This document shows positions 26,615-35,796 of a DNA stretch of 64,000 nt, piece after piece. A program made the translations under genes and the position numbers. Source of the stretch: Chloroflexus sp. Y-396-1 (lineage in GTDB: Bacteria > Chloroflexota > Chloroflexia > Chloroflexales > Chloroflexaceae). Location: assembly GCF_000516515.1 (NCBI RefSeq), contig NZ_KI911784.1, positions 4,688,633 to 4,752,632 of the forward strand. Direction: 5' to 3'. Under the pieces are notes generated by a model, which was not told where the DNA came from, made no database searches, and saw nothing but the letters and a program-made list of their open reading frames with translations. Within the stretch, counting starts at the first letter, position 1; every line of letters starts with the position of its first letter.

Positions 26615-27591
26615 CTCATTGCTGCCGCTGCCGCTCCGAGTAACCCTGCCTTCGGTTCGAGGATGACATGAACCGGAACCCGGCTTAATAATTCGCTGAA
26701 ACGGCCTTTATCGCGGAAGATTTGTAAAAAGCGACTACGCTTCATCAGTGGCAACACACGAGGGGGTAATCCACCACCAATATAGACACCGCCAGTCGCT
26801 AACACTTTCAGAGCCAGATTCCCGGCTTCAGCAGCTAAAATATCGACAAACAGTTCAAGGGTTGTGCGACATACCAGACACATCTGCTCGGTGGACATGC
26901 CAGCCTGAACGATGACCGGAGTTGGATCGCTCGCGGCGGCCAATTGCTCGGCAACCTCTGGTGTTTCCTGTTGAAGTAGGCAATCACGGACGAAGGCGTA
27001 GAGATTGGGAATACCGATGCCTGAACAGACTCGCTCGTAGCTTACGTGTGTGTAGCGCTGGTGCAAATAGTCGAGCAAATCTTTTTCGATCCGGTTACGG
27101 GGTGCAAAGGTGGTATGGCCACCTTCAGAAGGGTGGGGCCGGTAGCGCTGACCGTCCCAGGTGAGAAATGCCTCACCCAAACCAGTACCGGGGGCAATAA
27201 CGCCAATAGCGCCGCCGGTGATTGGTGACCCGACCGCGAGTGTTTCAATATCGGTGGGTTCAAGGATTGGCACTGACTGGGCAATAGCTTCCAGATCGTT
27301 GAGCAAGCGCACCGGTGCGCCTTTCAAGACATCACTCAGCGCAACCGCATCAATCATCCAGTGTAAATTGGTAATGCTGGCCTTTCCGGCCATCACCGGC
27401 CCGGCCACTCCAAACGCAGCGCCGGTGATTGAAGCCGGATGTCGGGTGCAAAACTCGGCAATGATCTCTTCCAGCCCTGAATATTGGGCGCTAGGGAAGG
27501 TCTGCTCTACTAATGGATGATGTGGCCCGCTGTTGTAATCAAACAGGGCAAGGATGGTCTTGGTACCACCAATATCACCGGCAAGATACAT
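26611..27591 (-). CDS. glk: Glucokinase (E. coli Glk type)
   Basis: 326 residues from ATG 27591 (GGAGAAAAGG site upstream). ATP motif LAGDIGGTKTILALFD at the N-terminus, substrate loop LLNDLEAIAQSVP, phosphate motif GVIAPGTGLGEAFL, and PSEGGHTTFAPRN, all typical of the bacterial glucokinase family rather than ROK. It phosphorylates glucose to glucose-6-phosphate with ATP. It is 31 bases downstream of rpe in one operon with rpiA. Confidence 0.93.
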   Translation of the reverse strand: MYLAGDIGGTKTILALFDYNSGPHHPLVEQTFPSAQYSGLEEIIAEFCTRHPASITGAAFGVAGPVMAGKASITNLHWMIDAVALSDVLKGAPVRLLNDLEAIAQSVPILEPTDIETLAVGSPITGGAIGVIAPGTGLGEAFLTWDGQRYRPHPSEGGHTTFAPRNRIEKDLLDYLHQRYTHVSYERVCSGIGIPNLYAFVRDCLLQQETPEVAEQLAAASDPTPVIVQAGMSTEQMCLVCRTTLELFVDILAAEAGNLALKVLATGGVYIGGGLPPRVLPLMKRSRFLQIFRDKGRFSELLSRVPVHVILEPKAGLLGAAAAAMS

Positions 27592-27622
27592 AAAACACCT
27601 TTTCTCCGCACACAAGAACAGT

Positions 27623-28294
27623 TCACTTCAATCGTGGAATTTCTCCCAGCGCAATCCGCAGATCAGTGATTGCATCGGCAATGGGCTGGTTGCCAAACAC
27701 TGCCGAACCAACGACAGCAACGGTTGCACCGGCCGCAGCACAGGCAGCAATCGTCGATGGATTGACCCCACCGTCTACCATAATGTCAATTGGACGATTG
27801 CTTAGCAGGGTACTCAACCGGTGGACTTTCGTCAAAACCGAGGGGATCAGAGTTTGACCACCAAAACCGGGATTAACTGTCATCAACAAGATCAGATCAA
27901 CCTGGTCGATCACTTCTTCGATCATGCACAGCGGTGTGGCCGGATTGATCGCAACCCCAGCCTTTTTCCCCAGATCACGGATCATCTGGACAGCTCGATG
28001 GAGATGTGGTGTTGCTTCAGCGTGAATGGTTATCAAATCAGCACCGGCAGTAGCAAAATCAGCCAGATAGCGTTCGGGTTCGACGATCATCAGGTGTGCA
28101 TCGAGCAGCGCACCATACTTATCGGCCAGGGGGCGTAACGCACGCACAACCAATGGGCCAAAACTAATGTTTGGCACAAAATGGCCATCCATGACGTCGA
28201 GATGGATCCAATCAATACCGGCAGCACAAACCGCAGTCACTTGTTCACCTAGGCGAGCGAAATCAGCCGTAAGGATGGAAGGTGCAAGCCGCAT
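27623..28294 (-). CDS. rpe: Ribulose-phosphate 3-epimerase
   Basis: 223 residues, full length. Signature [16 protein letters not shown], metal/catalytic [32 protein letters not shown] and [10 protein letters not shown]. It interconverts ribulose-5-phosphate and xylulose-5-phosphate in the pentose phosphate pathway. It follows rpiA by 27 bases and has a CAGGAG site. Confidence 0.96.
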   Translation of the reverse strand: MRLAPSILTADFARLGEQVTAVCAAGIDWIHLDVMDGHFVPNISFGPLVVRALRPLADKYGALLDAHLMIVEPERYLADFATAGADLITIHAEATPHLHRAVQMIRDLGKKAGVAINPATPLCMIEEVIDQVDLILLMTVNPGFGGQTLIPSVLTKVHRLSTLLSNRPIDIMVDGGVNPSTIAACAAAGATVAVVGSAVFGNQPIADAITDLRIALGEIPRLK

Positions 28295-28321
28295 AGTACT
28301 CCTGCAATCGTATGCGCAAGT

Positions 28322-29047
28322 TTACCCGGTTATTGTACCGCAATCCGATGCTACTACATGTCGAACACCGGTAGCACTAGCAATGAAGAGATCGGTTGCT
28401 AAACCAACGAACAGACCGTGCTCGACAATGCCGGCCCGTGCTGCCAGCCGTTCCGCCAGAGCTGCCGGATCGGCAATCGGGCCACAGGCCCAATCAAGAA
28501 TGAGATGACCCTGATCGGTACGGAACGGCCGACCGTCAGCTCGCAACCGCAGTCGTACTGTGCCACCCTGTGCCTCTAACCAGCGAGCGGTTGCCCGTTG
28601 CCCGAAATCAACAATCTCTACCGGAAGCGCGAAGCGGCTTCCAAGCGCTGGCGAAAGTTTGCTCTCATCAACAATAATCGCAACCCGGCTACTGGCCTGA
28701 GCAACCATTTTTTCGCGCAGTAAGGCGCCACCGCCTCCTTTGATTAATGCTAGATGCGGATCAACTTCATCAGCACCGTCGATAGTTAGATCAACCGTGT
28801 TTACCTCATCAAGTGTTGTCAATGGGATGCCCACATCTCGGGCGAGCAGTGCAGTGCCTTCGGCGCAGGGAACACCCACAATATCGTACAATTCCCCCTG
28901 CCGCAGACGCTCGCCGATTAAGCGGGTCGCGTAAGCTGCTGTACTACCAAAACCCAAACCAACTACCATTCCCGGCTGCACCAATGCTACGGCTGCTGCC
29001 GCTGCCATTGCTTTGAGTTCCTCGACTGAAACAGATGTTGTGTTCAT
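28322..29047 (-). CDS. rpiA: Ribose-5-phosphate isomerase A
   Basis: 241 residues, slightly longer than E. coli RpiA (219). Motifs [46 protein letters not shown] (catalytic Asp and Glu), and ESKLSPALG. It converts ribose-5-phosphate to ribulose-5-phosphate. It lies 21 bases after the M61 peptidase gene and before rpe and glk. Confidence 0.95.
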   Translation of the reverse strand: MNTTSVSVEELKAMAAAAAVALVQPGMVVGLGFGSTAAYATRLIGERLRQGELYDIVGVPCAEGTALLARDVGIPLTTLDEVNTVDLTIDGADEVDPHLALIKGGGGALLREKMVAQASSRVAIIVDESKLSPALGSRFALPVEIVDFGQRATARWLEAQGGTVRLRLRADGRPFRTDQGHLILDWACGPIADPAALAERLAARAGIVEHGLFVGLATDLFIASATGVRHVVASDCGTITG

Positions 29048-29068
29048 TACCGGATCGCTCTCTCCTAT

Positions 29069-30823
29069 TTACATCTTTTGTAGCCAGGCCGCACGAGCAT
29101 ACTGTTGAGCATCGGTCGGCGCGGCTACCGATACCAGCGATAGCATATCATAGGGTGCGACGGCCAGTGTCACCGGTACTTCAACCAGGGCATCACCGCG
29201 GAAGAGCGTTAACCGCACCACATCACCGGGTCGGCGCTCAAGGAGGCGTTGGTGCAACCGTTCCTCGTTAATCCGCCAACCATCAAGCGCTACAAGCTCA
29301 TCATCGGCATACACACCAGCTTCGTAGGCCGGTCCATCACTGCGCACCGACGCAACAAGGGTGCGGTCGTCCTGTTTTCGCACATTGATCCCTAGCCAGG
29401 CCGGTGGTTGACCATCAGGGCGGGGCCGACGATATTGCCAGCGCGGTTCGAGACCTACAACTGCGAGCGCCGTCGCGTAATCAAGTTCTTCCACACCAAC
29501 AACGTAGCGTTCGTACAGGTCACGGAGAGCGCCGTCAGCGCCACCGATCAGCTCAAGTGCGGCCAGAACAGCTCCCTCTTCAGGAATGCCCGGCCCGGTG
29601 ATCGGATAGCGCTGGTATAGGTAACGCATCACATCATCAAAGCTCCGTACACTATTGGTTCGAGCACGGATCGCCATATCAAAAATCCAGCACACCAATG
29701 CCCCTTTGAGGTAATAAGAAATGCTTGAATTGATACTGTTTTCATCAGGACGGTAGAGCTTGATCCAGGCATCAAAACTACTCTGTTCGAGGCTTTGTAA
29801 CCGGCGACCAGGTTGGTTCTGCAATTGCACGATCTTGTCAGCCAGTTTCTGAAGATAACGCTCTTCACTGATCAGACCAGCGCGCACCAGCAACAGATCA
29901 TCGTAATAGCTAGTTGCACCTTCCATCAGCCATAATAGCCGTGTGTAGTTCTCGTTCTGATAGTCAAACGGACCCAGAGGCGCCGGGCGCAAACGTTTAA
30001 CATTCCAGGCATGAAATAGTTCGTGTGAGGTCAGGCTCAAATACCGTTCATAATTGTCGGTAAATGTCCAGCGATCCACCATATTTGAGGCACTGTTCCG
30101 ATGTTCAAGGCCACCACCACGCCCATCGGTCAAATGCAGAATAAAGGTATAGTCGCGGTACGGCAAGCCACCAAACATAGCCCGTTGTACTTCAACAATC
30201 CGTCGCGTATCAGCCAGCAGCCGTTCTTCGTCTTCATTACCGTGGCCCCAAATTGCAATCTGATGCGGAATACCATCGACCGAGAAGGTCAACAGGCGAT
30301 GGGTACCACACTCCACCGGGCAGTCGATCAGTTCATCGTAATCGAGGGCCTGAAACGAGGCTCGCTGTGGACGGGCAGGATCAGATGGCAACGGCGTCAG
30401 ACCGGTCGTTGCCCGCCAGCCAACCGGCAGATCGATGTGCAAGGTCAGAGATTCGTGAGTATGACCGTGGACGTACATGAACACGTTTGCACCGTTGAAA
30501 TAGCCATGAGAGCCATCAAGGTGGCTGGTTCGCACGGTTAGATCAAATGCGTAGACGTTATAGGTCACGATCACTCGGGTTGACGCACCTGCCTCGATCA
30601 GCCAGGTATCTTTGCGTGTCTTGCGCCAGGGCAACCGGCTACCCTGGTCATCAACTGCCTGAAATTCCTGAACATGGCGCGCAAACTCACGGATCATGTA
30701 CGAACCGGGTGTCCACGCTGGCAGCGATAGCCGTATCTCGCCGGGCTGGAGGCGATCAATCTCGATCTGGACATGAAACAGGTGCGAGTGTGGTTTGGGC
30801 ATTGCGATAGTGTAGATGATCAT
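29069..30823 (-). CDS. M61-family (glycyl) aminopeptidase with PDZ domain
   Basis: 584 residues, family-typical. N-terminal beta domain to about 160, zinc motif H267-E-L-F-H271 and Glu301 in LWLMEGATSYYDD as third ligand. The GGGLEHRNS motif precedes the metal site. A C-terminal PDZ domain (about 475-560) includes LVASVRSDGPAYEAGVYADDEL. No signal peptide is visible, so it appears cytoplasmic. AAGGAG lies 6 bases before ATG. First gene of the rpiA-rpe-glk run; the link to sugar genes is probably only transcriptional. Confidence 0.9.
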   Translation of the reverse strand: MIIYTIAMPKPHSHLFHVQIEIDRLQPGEIRLSLPAWTPGSYMIREFARHVQEFQAVDDQGSRLPWRKTRKDTWLIEAGASTRVIVTYNVYAFDLTVRTSHLDGSHGYFNGANVFMYVHGHTHESLTLHIDLPVGWRATTGLTPLPSDPARPQRASFQALDYDELIDCPVECGTHRLLTFSVDGIPHQIAIWGHGNEDEERLLADTRRIVEVQRAMFGGLPYRDYTFILHLTDGRGGGLEHRNSASNMVDRWTFTDNYERYLSLTSHELFHAWNVKRLRPAPLGPFDYQNENYTRLLWLMEGATSYYDDLLLVRAGLISEERYLQKLADKIVQLQNQPGRRLQSLEQSSFDAWIKLYRPDENSINSSISYYLKGALVCWIFDMAIRARTNSVRSFDDVMRYLYQRYPITGPGIPEEGAVLAALELIGGADGALRDLYERYVVGVEELDYATALAVVGLEPRWQYRRPRPDGQPPAWLGINVRKQDDRTLVASVRSDGPAYEAGVYADDELVALDGWRINEERLHQRLLERRPGDVVRLTLFRGDALVEVPVTLAVAPYDMLSLVSVAAPTDAQQYARAAWLQKM

Positions 30824-30883
30824 TGCAGCTCCTTATGTCTATTGCCGGCTAATTTTGTTCTGGCGCCCTCACCTTTCTCTCGG

Positions 30884-30914
30884 CCCTTTTCTCTCCCACA
30901 CAGGGGGAGAAAGG
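30884..30914. repeat. Imperfect C/T-G/A hairpin
   Basis: CCCTTTTCTCTCCC pairs imperfectly with GGGGGAGAAAGGGG in the divergent gap before the ABC operon, followed by a degenerate relative of the 5900 hairpin (about 30925-30938). Confidence 0.5.
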
Positions 30915-31068
30915 GGGGCGGATCGGGGTTGAGAACCCGCTCATTCTCATCCTTCTTTCCTATTTTCTCTTCCCAGTAAAACGCCATCTACCATCAACCA
31001 TTCCCGCGCTACACGATGGTTTATTCTAAACGACTGTAGAAACACCAACACGCTCATTCCGCCAGGTG

Positions 31069-31077
31069 TGCTATGAT
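31069..31077 (+). promoter_or_regulatory. Extended -10 promoter of the ABC operon
   Basis: TGCTATGAT (TG-N plus TATGAT), 34 bases before the ATG at 31111; no convincing -35. Confidence 0.4.
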
Positions 31078-31110
31078 TAACTGCAAAATAGCATAACACG
31101 AGCACACGCT

Positions 31111-32010
31111 ATGAATGCGATTGAGACCATTGACCTCACCAAACGCTATGGAAAACGGCTGGCCGTTGATCGGCTAAATCTGACGGTCGGCAAGGGTGAA
31201 GTATTTGGCTTTCTCGGCCCTAACGGCGCCGGAAAGACCACAACGATTGCCATGCTGCTGGGACTGGTACGACCAACCAAAGGCCAGGCAATTGTACTCG
31301 GTCACGATGTGCAACGCGAACCGGCACTGGCACTCCGGCGCGTTGGGGCGATGATTGAGGCACCTGCGTTTTATCCGTACCTCAGCGGCGCCGATAACCT
31401 GCGTGTGCTGGCACGTGCAGGTGGGATACCGGCTGCGCGAGTCAAGGAGGTACTGGAGACCGTCGAGCTAAGTGACCGCGCCCGCGATAAGGTTGCCACC
31501 TACTCTCAGGGTATGAAACAACGGCTGGCGATAGCGGCCGCACTCTTACCCGATCCCGAACTGATTATGCTCGATGAGCCGACCAATGGCCTTGATCCGG
31601 CAGGGACAGTCGAGATCCGTAACCTGATTCGCACACTGGCCGCCAGTGGGCGCACGATTTTGCTGTGCAGTCACCTGCTCTACGAGGTCGAGCAGCTCTG
31701 CAATCGGGTAGCAATTTTGAAAGAAGGTAAGCTGATTGCGGCTGGCGAAGTGGCAACGTTGCTGCGGCGTGGACAGGGAGTGCGATTACGAGTGCAAGGC
31801 AATCCCGAACCGGCAGTGCATCTCTTGCGTACCTTGCCGTGGGTCAATGGCGTGACAGTACAGGAGGAAGCGATTATCATTGATGCACCTGTTGAGCGTG
31901 CTGCTGAAATCAATGCCCTGCTTATTCGCGCCGACATCGTGGTGGCCGAGATTGGCGCAAACCATAGCTCGCTGGAAGAGTTCTTCCTAACAGTGACGAG
32001 AACTGAGTAA
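31111..32010 (+). CDS. ABC transporter ATPase (ABC-2/BcrA-like exporter)
   Basis: 299 residues. Walker A GPNGAGKTTT, signature YSQGMKQRL, Walker B LIMLDEPTNGLDP and H-loop LLCSHLL. The last about 80 residues form the regulatory tail common to DrrA/BcrA-type exporters. The permease gene starts 5 bases after its stop. Substrate unknown; it may be a lipid, antibiotic or peptide. Confidence 0.93.
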   Translation: MNAIETIDLTKRYGKRLAVDRLNLTVGKGEVFGFLGPNGAGKTTTIAMLLGLVRPTKGQAIVLGHDVQREPALALRRVGAMIEAPAFYPYLSGADNLRVLARAGGIPAARVKEVLETVELSDRARDKVATYSQGMKQRLAIAAALLPDPELIMLDEPTNGLDPAGTVEIRNLIRTLAASGRTILLCSHLLYEVEQLCNRVAILKEGKLIAAGEVATLLRRGQGVRLRVQGNPEPAVHLLRTLPWVNGVTVQEEAIIIDAPVERAAEINALLIRADIVVAEIGANHSSLEEFFLTVTRTE

Positions 32011-32015
32011 CTGCG

Positions 32016-32933
32016 ATGGATACACGAACGATGTTTACCAACCTCCTGGCTGCCGAATGGCTGAAGATTTCACGCCGTCCGATGGCGCTCCTCTTGCTAG
32101 GTATCTTTCTCTTTTTGACCTTTTTGCAGCAAACCCTCTGGTTTCTGGTCGTCGCTCTGCAAGAGGGAACCTTCAGTGGGGGCCAGGTTACATTTAATCT
32201 GCTCAGTCCGGCAGCGATTGAACAGATTAAACGGCAACTCAGCTTGCCTGGCGTCTTCGGCGCTATGTTGAGTGCAATCAACGGTACTGGTGGCATTCTG
32301 GCAATTATCCTGACTGCCGGTATCTTTGGGAGCGATTTTAATTGGGGAACGTTACGGATTCTGTTGACCCGCGCTCCACATCGGGGAGCATATTTGCTGG
32401 CAAAGCTGGTCGCCCTGCAACTGGCATTGCTGGTTGCAATTATCATCACGCTGGCGATGGGCACACTGTTGGCCTTGCTGTTCGGTACAATCCTCGGTTT
32501 ACCGCAGCAGATGAGTATTATTGATCTGTTGTTATTGCCGATTGGTATTCTGCGGGCGCTGATCGTGATGTTACCGTACACGCTGATAGCTGGCGCCAGC
32601 GCCATTGTGGGCCGCTCGGTGATCGCTGGGGTGGGTGGCGGTTTGATCTTTCTGGCCTTTGATGTGAGCGCCGGTTCGCTCAATACGATTGGTGCGGTTG
32701 ATCCGATGATTCGTGCGCTGGTCAATCTCTTGTTGCAGCCGAACATTAACCGACTGGTGGTGGAAAACAGTCGTATGTTCGGTCTCGATCAGAGTGTGCT
32801 GACCGCCGCTCTCGATCTGAGTCTGTTGCCACCGCAGTGGCAGGCGCTGATCGTGATTGCTGTCTATAGCGCTATCTTTGGCTATAGCGCCTACCGCACG
32901 CTTAACCGCCAAGACATCGGAGGGGCCAATTGA
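32016..32933 (+). CDS. ABC-2 type permease
   Basis: 305 residues with about six predicted membrane helices, the first at about 21-45 (MALLLLGIFLFLTFLQQTLWFLV) and then ILAIILTAGIFG, LVALQLALLVAIIITLAMGTLLALL and others. FGSDFNWGTLRILLTRAPHRG is the typical cytoplasmic loop motif of the ABC-2 (BcrB-like) class. It forms the exporter with the ATPase upstream. Its stop is 12 bases from the convergent antiporter stop. Confidence 0.88.
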   Translation: MDTRTMFTNLLAAEWLKISRRPMALLLLGIFLFLTFLQQTLWFLVVALQEGTFSGGQVTFNLLSPAAIEQIKRQLSLPGVFGAMLSAINGTGGILAIILTAGIFGSDFNWGTLRILLTRAPHRGAYLLAKLVALQLALLVAIIITLAMGTLLALLFGTILGLPQQMSIIDLLLLPIGILRALIVMLPYTLIAGASAIVGRSVIAGVGGGLIFLAFDVSAGSLNTIGAVDPMIRALVNLLLQPNINRLVVENSRMFGLDQSVLTAALDLSLLPPQWQALIVIAVYSAIFGYSAYRTLNRQDIGGAN

Positions 32934-32945
32934 GGTGGGTTTGCG

Positions 32946-34859
32946 CTAACCAATGCGCAGACTCACCTCACGCAGGCTATCGGGCTTGCCAACAATTGTG
33001 AGTTCATCACCGAGACGGAGTCTCGTATATCCATGTGGCACAATGCCTTGCCCATCGCGGCTAATTTCAAGGAGCAAGACATCGGCTGGCAAACGTAAAT
33101 CACGTACTAGCCGACCATCAATCTCACGATTCGTCACCGTCATTTGCACCACATCGTAAACCGGATCGGTATGCAACAACAAATTGAGTGACTGCGGTGC
33201 CCGTACTGCCTGTTCAAGAAGGTTTACCATTGCGGTAGCCGGATCAATGATAATTGCACCTAATTCACGGAACTGCTCACGAAACTCAGATTGGTTGGGC
33301 CGAACAATCAGACGTGGCACACCGAACTTCTCAAACGCGATCTGACATGCCCGTAGGTTATCCTCATCTTTTTCTAATAGTGCAACGACTGCATCGGTAG
33401 CACGAGTGATTAATCCGTTCAGCGTTTGCAGACTAATCTCAGAGATGTGGCGCTCATCAACATCCTCGCTTGTCAGCCGCTGTACGTGGTCGTAATCAGT
33501 ATCGGCGACGCGCACTTGCCAGCCCCGTGCACGTAACTGGCGAGCCAATGCAATCGATTGTTGCTCAATGCCGAGGATAAGTACATCACGCACATCATCG
33601 CGAATTCCCGGTTCGGGTAGGTTAGCCTCGCCCAGGCGTTGTATGGCAAAACGCAGGGTAAGCGGCCCGGTAATCTCGTTGAGGACGATTACAGCGATGA
33701 TCAATGTCGCAAAGGTATCACCTATCGACGGCAAAAGCAGAGAGGCTTCACGCGCCAGACCTAATGCAATGCCAGCCTGGGTGATCAATCCCAACCAGAA
33801 TAATGGACGGAACCGTGGCGGTTCACCGGCAATTGACAATCCTAATGAACTCCCAATGAAAAGGGACAACGCTCGCACCAAAAAGAGCACAGCAGCAAAT
33901 ATTAGGGCAGTCAACAGGATGTCGAGCTTGAGACCCAGACCGGTGACAGTGAAGAAGGCAACGTACACCACGGGACTAATATCGTGCAATAATTCGCCCA
34001 GCTCATTACGATACGGTGAAAAATTCGTGATCAGAAAACTTCCCATTAATGCAACCAGTAATGGCTCAATCATAATCTTGAATGACCAGCTTGTAGCCGA
34101 GATACTCTTGAGCCAGTCCGTCCCAGCAAAGATACCGTAGCCGAGTGTCACAATAGCGGCCAGTTTCCACCAGCGCGACCAGCTCTGCCGGAGTACAACA
34201 CGCAACACCTGGCTGACACCGTAGCCCGCCACTCCTGATAGGATGAGATCGATAAGCAACAGGGCAAGGAAGGAAAGATTGACGCTACTTCCCTCGACTA
34301 AAGCCGTAGCAAACGATGAACTGATCGCAAAGATTACAATGATCGCAACATCCATTGCAATAGTTACACCCAGGATCAGGCGAGTAGCCGGACCACGAGC
34401 GCGTAGCTCTTTGATCACTGCGATAGTCGAAGGGGGCGAGAGGGCCAACAGAATCGTTGTACCAAGGAGAGCGATGGCGATCTTCTCACCAGTACTCAGC
34501 CCTTGCGCAAATGGGATAAACTCGAGGAGTACAAATAGACTCGCGCCGATCAGAATCAGGGCGGTAACGATGATCATACCTAGTGACCATAGAACGGCGC
34601 GTAGACTGCTCATCAGGTCTTTGTAGAACAGTTCATTACCGGCCACAAAGGCAATCACTGCCAGCGCTATCTGATCAATGAAGCGCAGACGCTCACCCGC
34701 ACTTGACGGCAGGAGTTGCAAGCCAAATGAGCCAACCAACACACCGGTAAAGAGATAGCCCGTGATATACGGTAGACGCAGTCGGGCAAACCACTCTCCA
34801 ATACGGTGAGAGGCAAGGCAGATTAGAGCAAAACCGGCCAGATAGATCAGGGTCTGCAA
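32946..34859 (-). CDS. CPA2 cation/proton antiporter with TrkA-N and TrkA-C domains
   Basis: About 637 residues. I choose TTG 34859 because AAGGAG sits 8 bases upstream; another TTG at 34877 precedes that site. Twelve to thirteen membrane helices fill residues 1-400. A Rossmann-like TrkA-N region starts DVLILGIEQQSIALARQL, where the usual GxGxxG glycines are mostly lost. The TrkA-C domain ends the protein (DVVQMTVTNREIDGRLVRDL... LRLGDELTIVGKPDSL). It exchanges K+ or Na+ for H+, gated by nucleotide or ion binding. Family match is clear; ion specificity is not. Confidence 0.88.
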   Translation of the reverse strand: MQTLIYLAGFALICLASHRIGEWFARLRLPYITGYLFTGVLVGSFGLQLLPSSAGERLRFIDQIALAVIAFVAGNELFYKDLMSSLRAVLWSLGMIIVTALILIGASLFVLLEFIPFAQGLSTGEKIAIALLGTTILLALSPPSTIAVIKELRARGPATRLILGVTIAMDVAIIVIFAISSSFATALVEGSSVNLSFLALLLIDLILSGVAGYGVSQVLRVVLRQSWSRWWKLAAIVTLGYGIFAGTDWLKSISATSWSFKIMIEPLLVALMGSFLITNFSPYRNELGELLHDISPVVYVAFFTVTGLGLKLDILLTALIFAAVLFLVRALSLFIGSSLGLSIAGEPPRFRPLFWLGLITQAGIALGLAREASLLLPSIGDTFATLIIAVIVLNEITGPLTLRFAIQRLGEANLPEPGIRDDVRDVLILGIEQQSIALARQLRARGWQVRVADTDYDHVQRLTSEDVDERHISEISLQTLNGLITRATDAVVALLEKDEDNLRACQIAFEKFGVPRLIVRPNQSEFREQFRELGAIIIDPATAMVNLLEQAVRAPQSLNLLLHTDPVYDVVQMTVTNREIDGRLVRDLRLPADVLLLEISRDGQGIVPHGYTRLRLGDELTIVGKPDSLREVSLRIG

Positions 34860-34989
34860 TACATGAACTCCTTTCAACTAAGCAGAAAAGATTAGACGTG
34901 TCATACTGAACAGATGAACCGGCTGGTACTATTGCTGTCTTGCCCAGACCATCAAGCGAACAAGTAGGTGGTCAAAACAAACCAATGGG

Positions 34990-35592
34990 TTATAACCACT
35001 GCACAACCAGTTCGTCCAATGATCGGCGTGGACGACGTTTTGGTTCCTGCGCCAGGTAGCCAATCGGGATCAGCGCCTGCGGGTGTAAATCTTCGGCCAG
35101 ATTGAGGGCTGTTCGCACTGCTGCTGGGGCGAATAACGGCGCACACATCCATCCTGCTGCCAAGCCGAGCGCGAACGCCGCCAGCAACATATTCTGCACT
35201 GCACAACCCAGACTCTGGATCGCCATTGTCGTCTCGGCAGTCTGGCGTTCGGGGTCGGGGTAGACATCAAGGTCGTTGAGGTAAAGACAGGGAATGATGA
35301 TCACTGGCGCGTTCAGCACCCGCTCCTGCGAGCGTTGCAAGCGCTGTTCAATAGTTGCCGGGTCATGCCCATCGAGCGCGAGGTGATGACGCCATGCTTC
35401 GCCCATTGCTGCCGCCAGCGCCGCCTTACGTTCGTGAGCTTCGACCACCACAAACCGCCAGGGCTGCCGTCCATGGGGTGATGGCGCCCAACTAGCTGCC
35501 CACAAAATCTGCTCAATAGCTTCACGCGGCGGCGGATCAGGCCGAAAAGCACGCACTGTCCGCCGAATTTGGACGAGGGTGAAAAAGTCCAT
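34990..35592 (-). CDS. Nitroreductase-fold protein, FbiB C-terminal-domain-like (dehydro-F420-0 reductase candidate)
   Basis: 200 residues from ATG 35592 (MDFFTLVQIRRTVRAFRPDP). FMN-binding nitroreductase fold with APSPHGRQPWRFVVV and a WMCAPLFAPAAVR.. PIGYLA C-terminal half that follows the pattern of the actinobacterial FbiB C-terminal domain. It stands directly downstream of cofE, the equivalent of the FbiB N-terminal domain, so the two together equal a split FbiB. FbiB-C reduces dehydro-F420-0 with FMNH2. The function is inferred from context and pattern. A MITE-like element ends 6 bases upstream of the ATG and could have replaced its native leader; no strong ribosome site is visible. Confidence 0.75.
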   Translation of the reverse strand: MDFFTLVQIRRTVRAFRPDPPPREAIEQILWAASWAPSPHGRQPWRFVVVEAHERKAALAAAMGEAWRHHLALDGHDPATIEQRLQRSQERVLNAPVIIIPCLYLNDLDVYPDPERQTAETTMAIQSLGCAVQNMLLAAFALGLAAGWMCAPLFAPAAVRTALNLAEDLHPQALIPIGYLAQEPKRRPRRSLDELVVQWL

Positions 35593-35597
35593 GACTT

Positions 35598-35780
35598 CAC
35601 TACAAAAAGGCGATCTTCCCACCACAGAGACCACGGAGATCACAGAGACTAAAGATAATTTTATCTTTCATTGAACATAGGGTTGTGAACATTTTTCCTC
35701 CATGCGCCCAATGGCCAAAAATATCCTTTTATTCATAAATCTTAGACGCTCTGTGTGCTCCGTGGTAAGTTTTTGCAGTG
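35598..35780. mobile_element. 183-bp MITE-like element
   Basis: Outer arms CACTACAAAAA (35598-35608) and TTTTTGCAGTG (35770-35780) are 10/11 inverted matches. Inner arms ACCACGGAG-N2-CACAGAG (from 35630) and the complement (about 35745-35768) are also paired. Flanks GACTT (35593-35597) and GACTC (35781-35785) could be a target-site duplication. No transposase is encoded. The CACAGAG/CCACGGAG text resembles dispersed palindromes seen in many environmental bacteria. Confidence 0.6.
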
Positions 35781-35796
35781 GACTCATCCATGATAT

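Noticed and set aside
31922-32746. 274-codon minus-strand frame opposite the ABC permease
   Set aside because: Shadow of the permease; Arg/Pro/Ser-rich with no recognisable motif.
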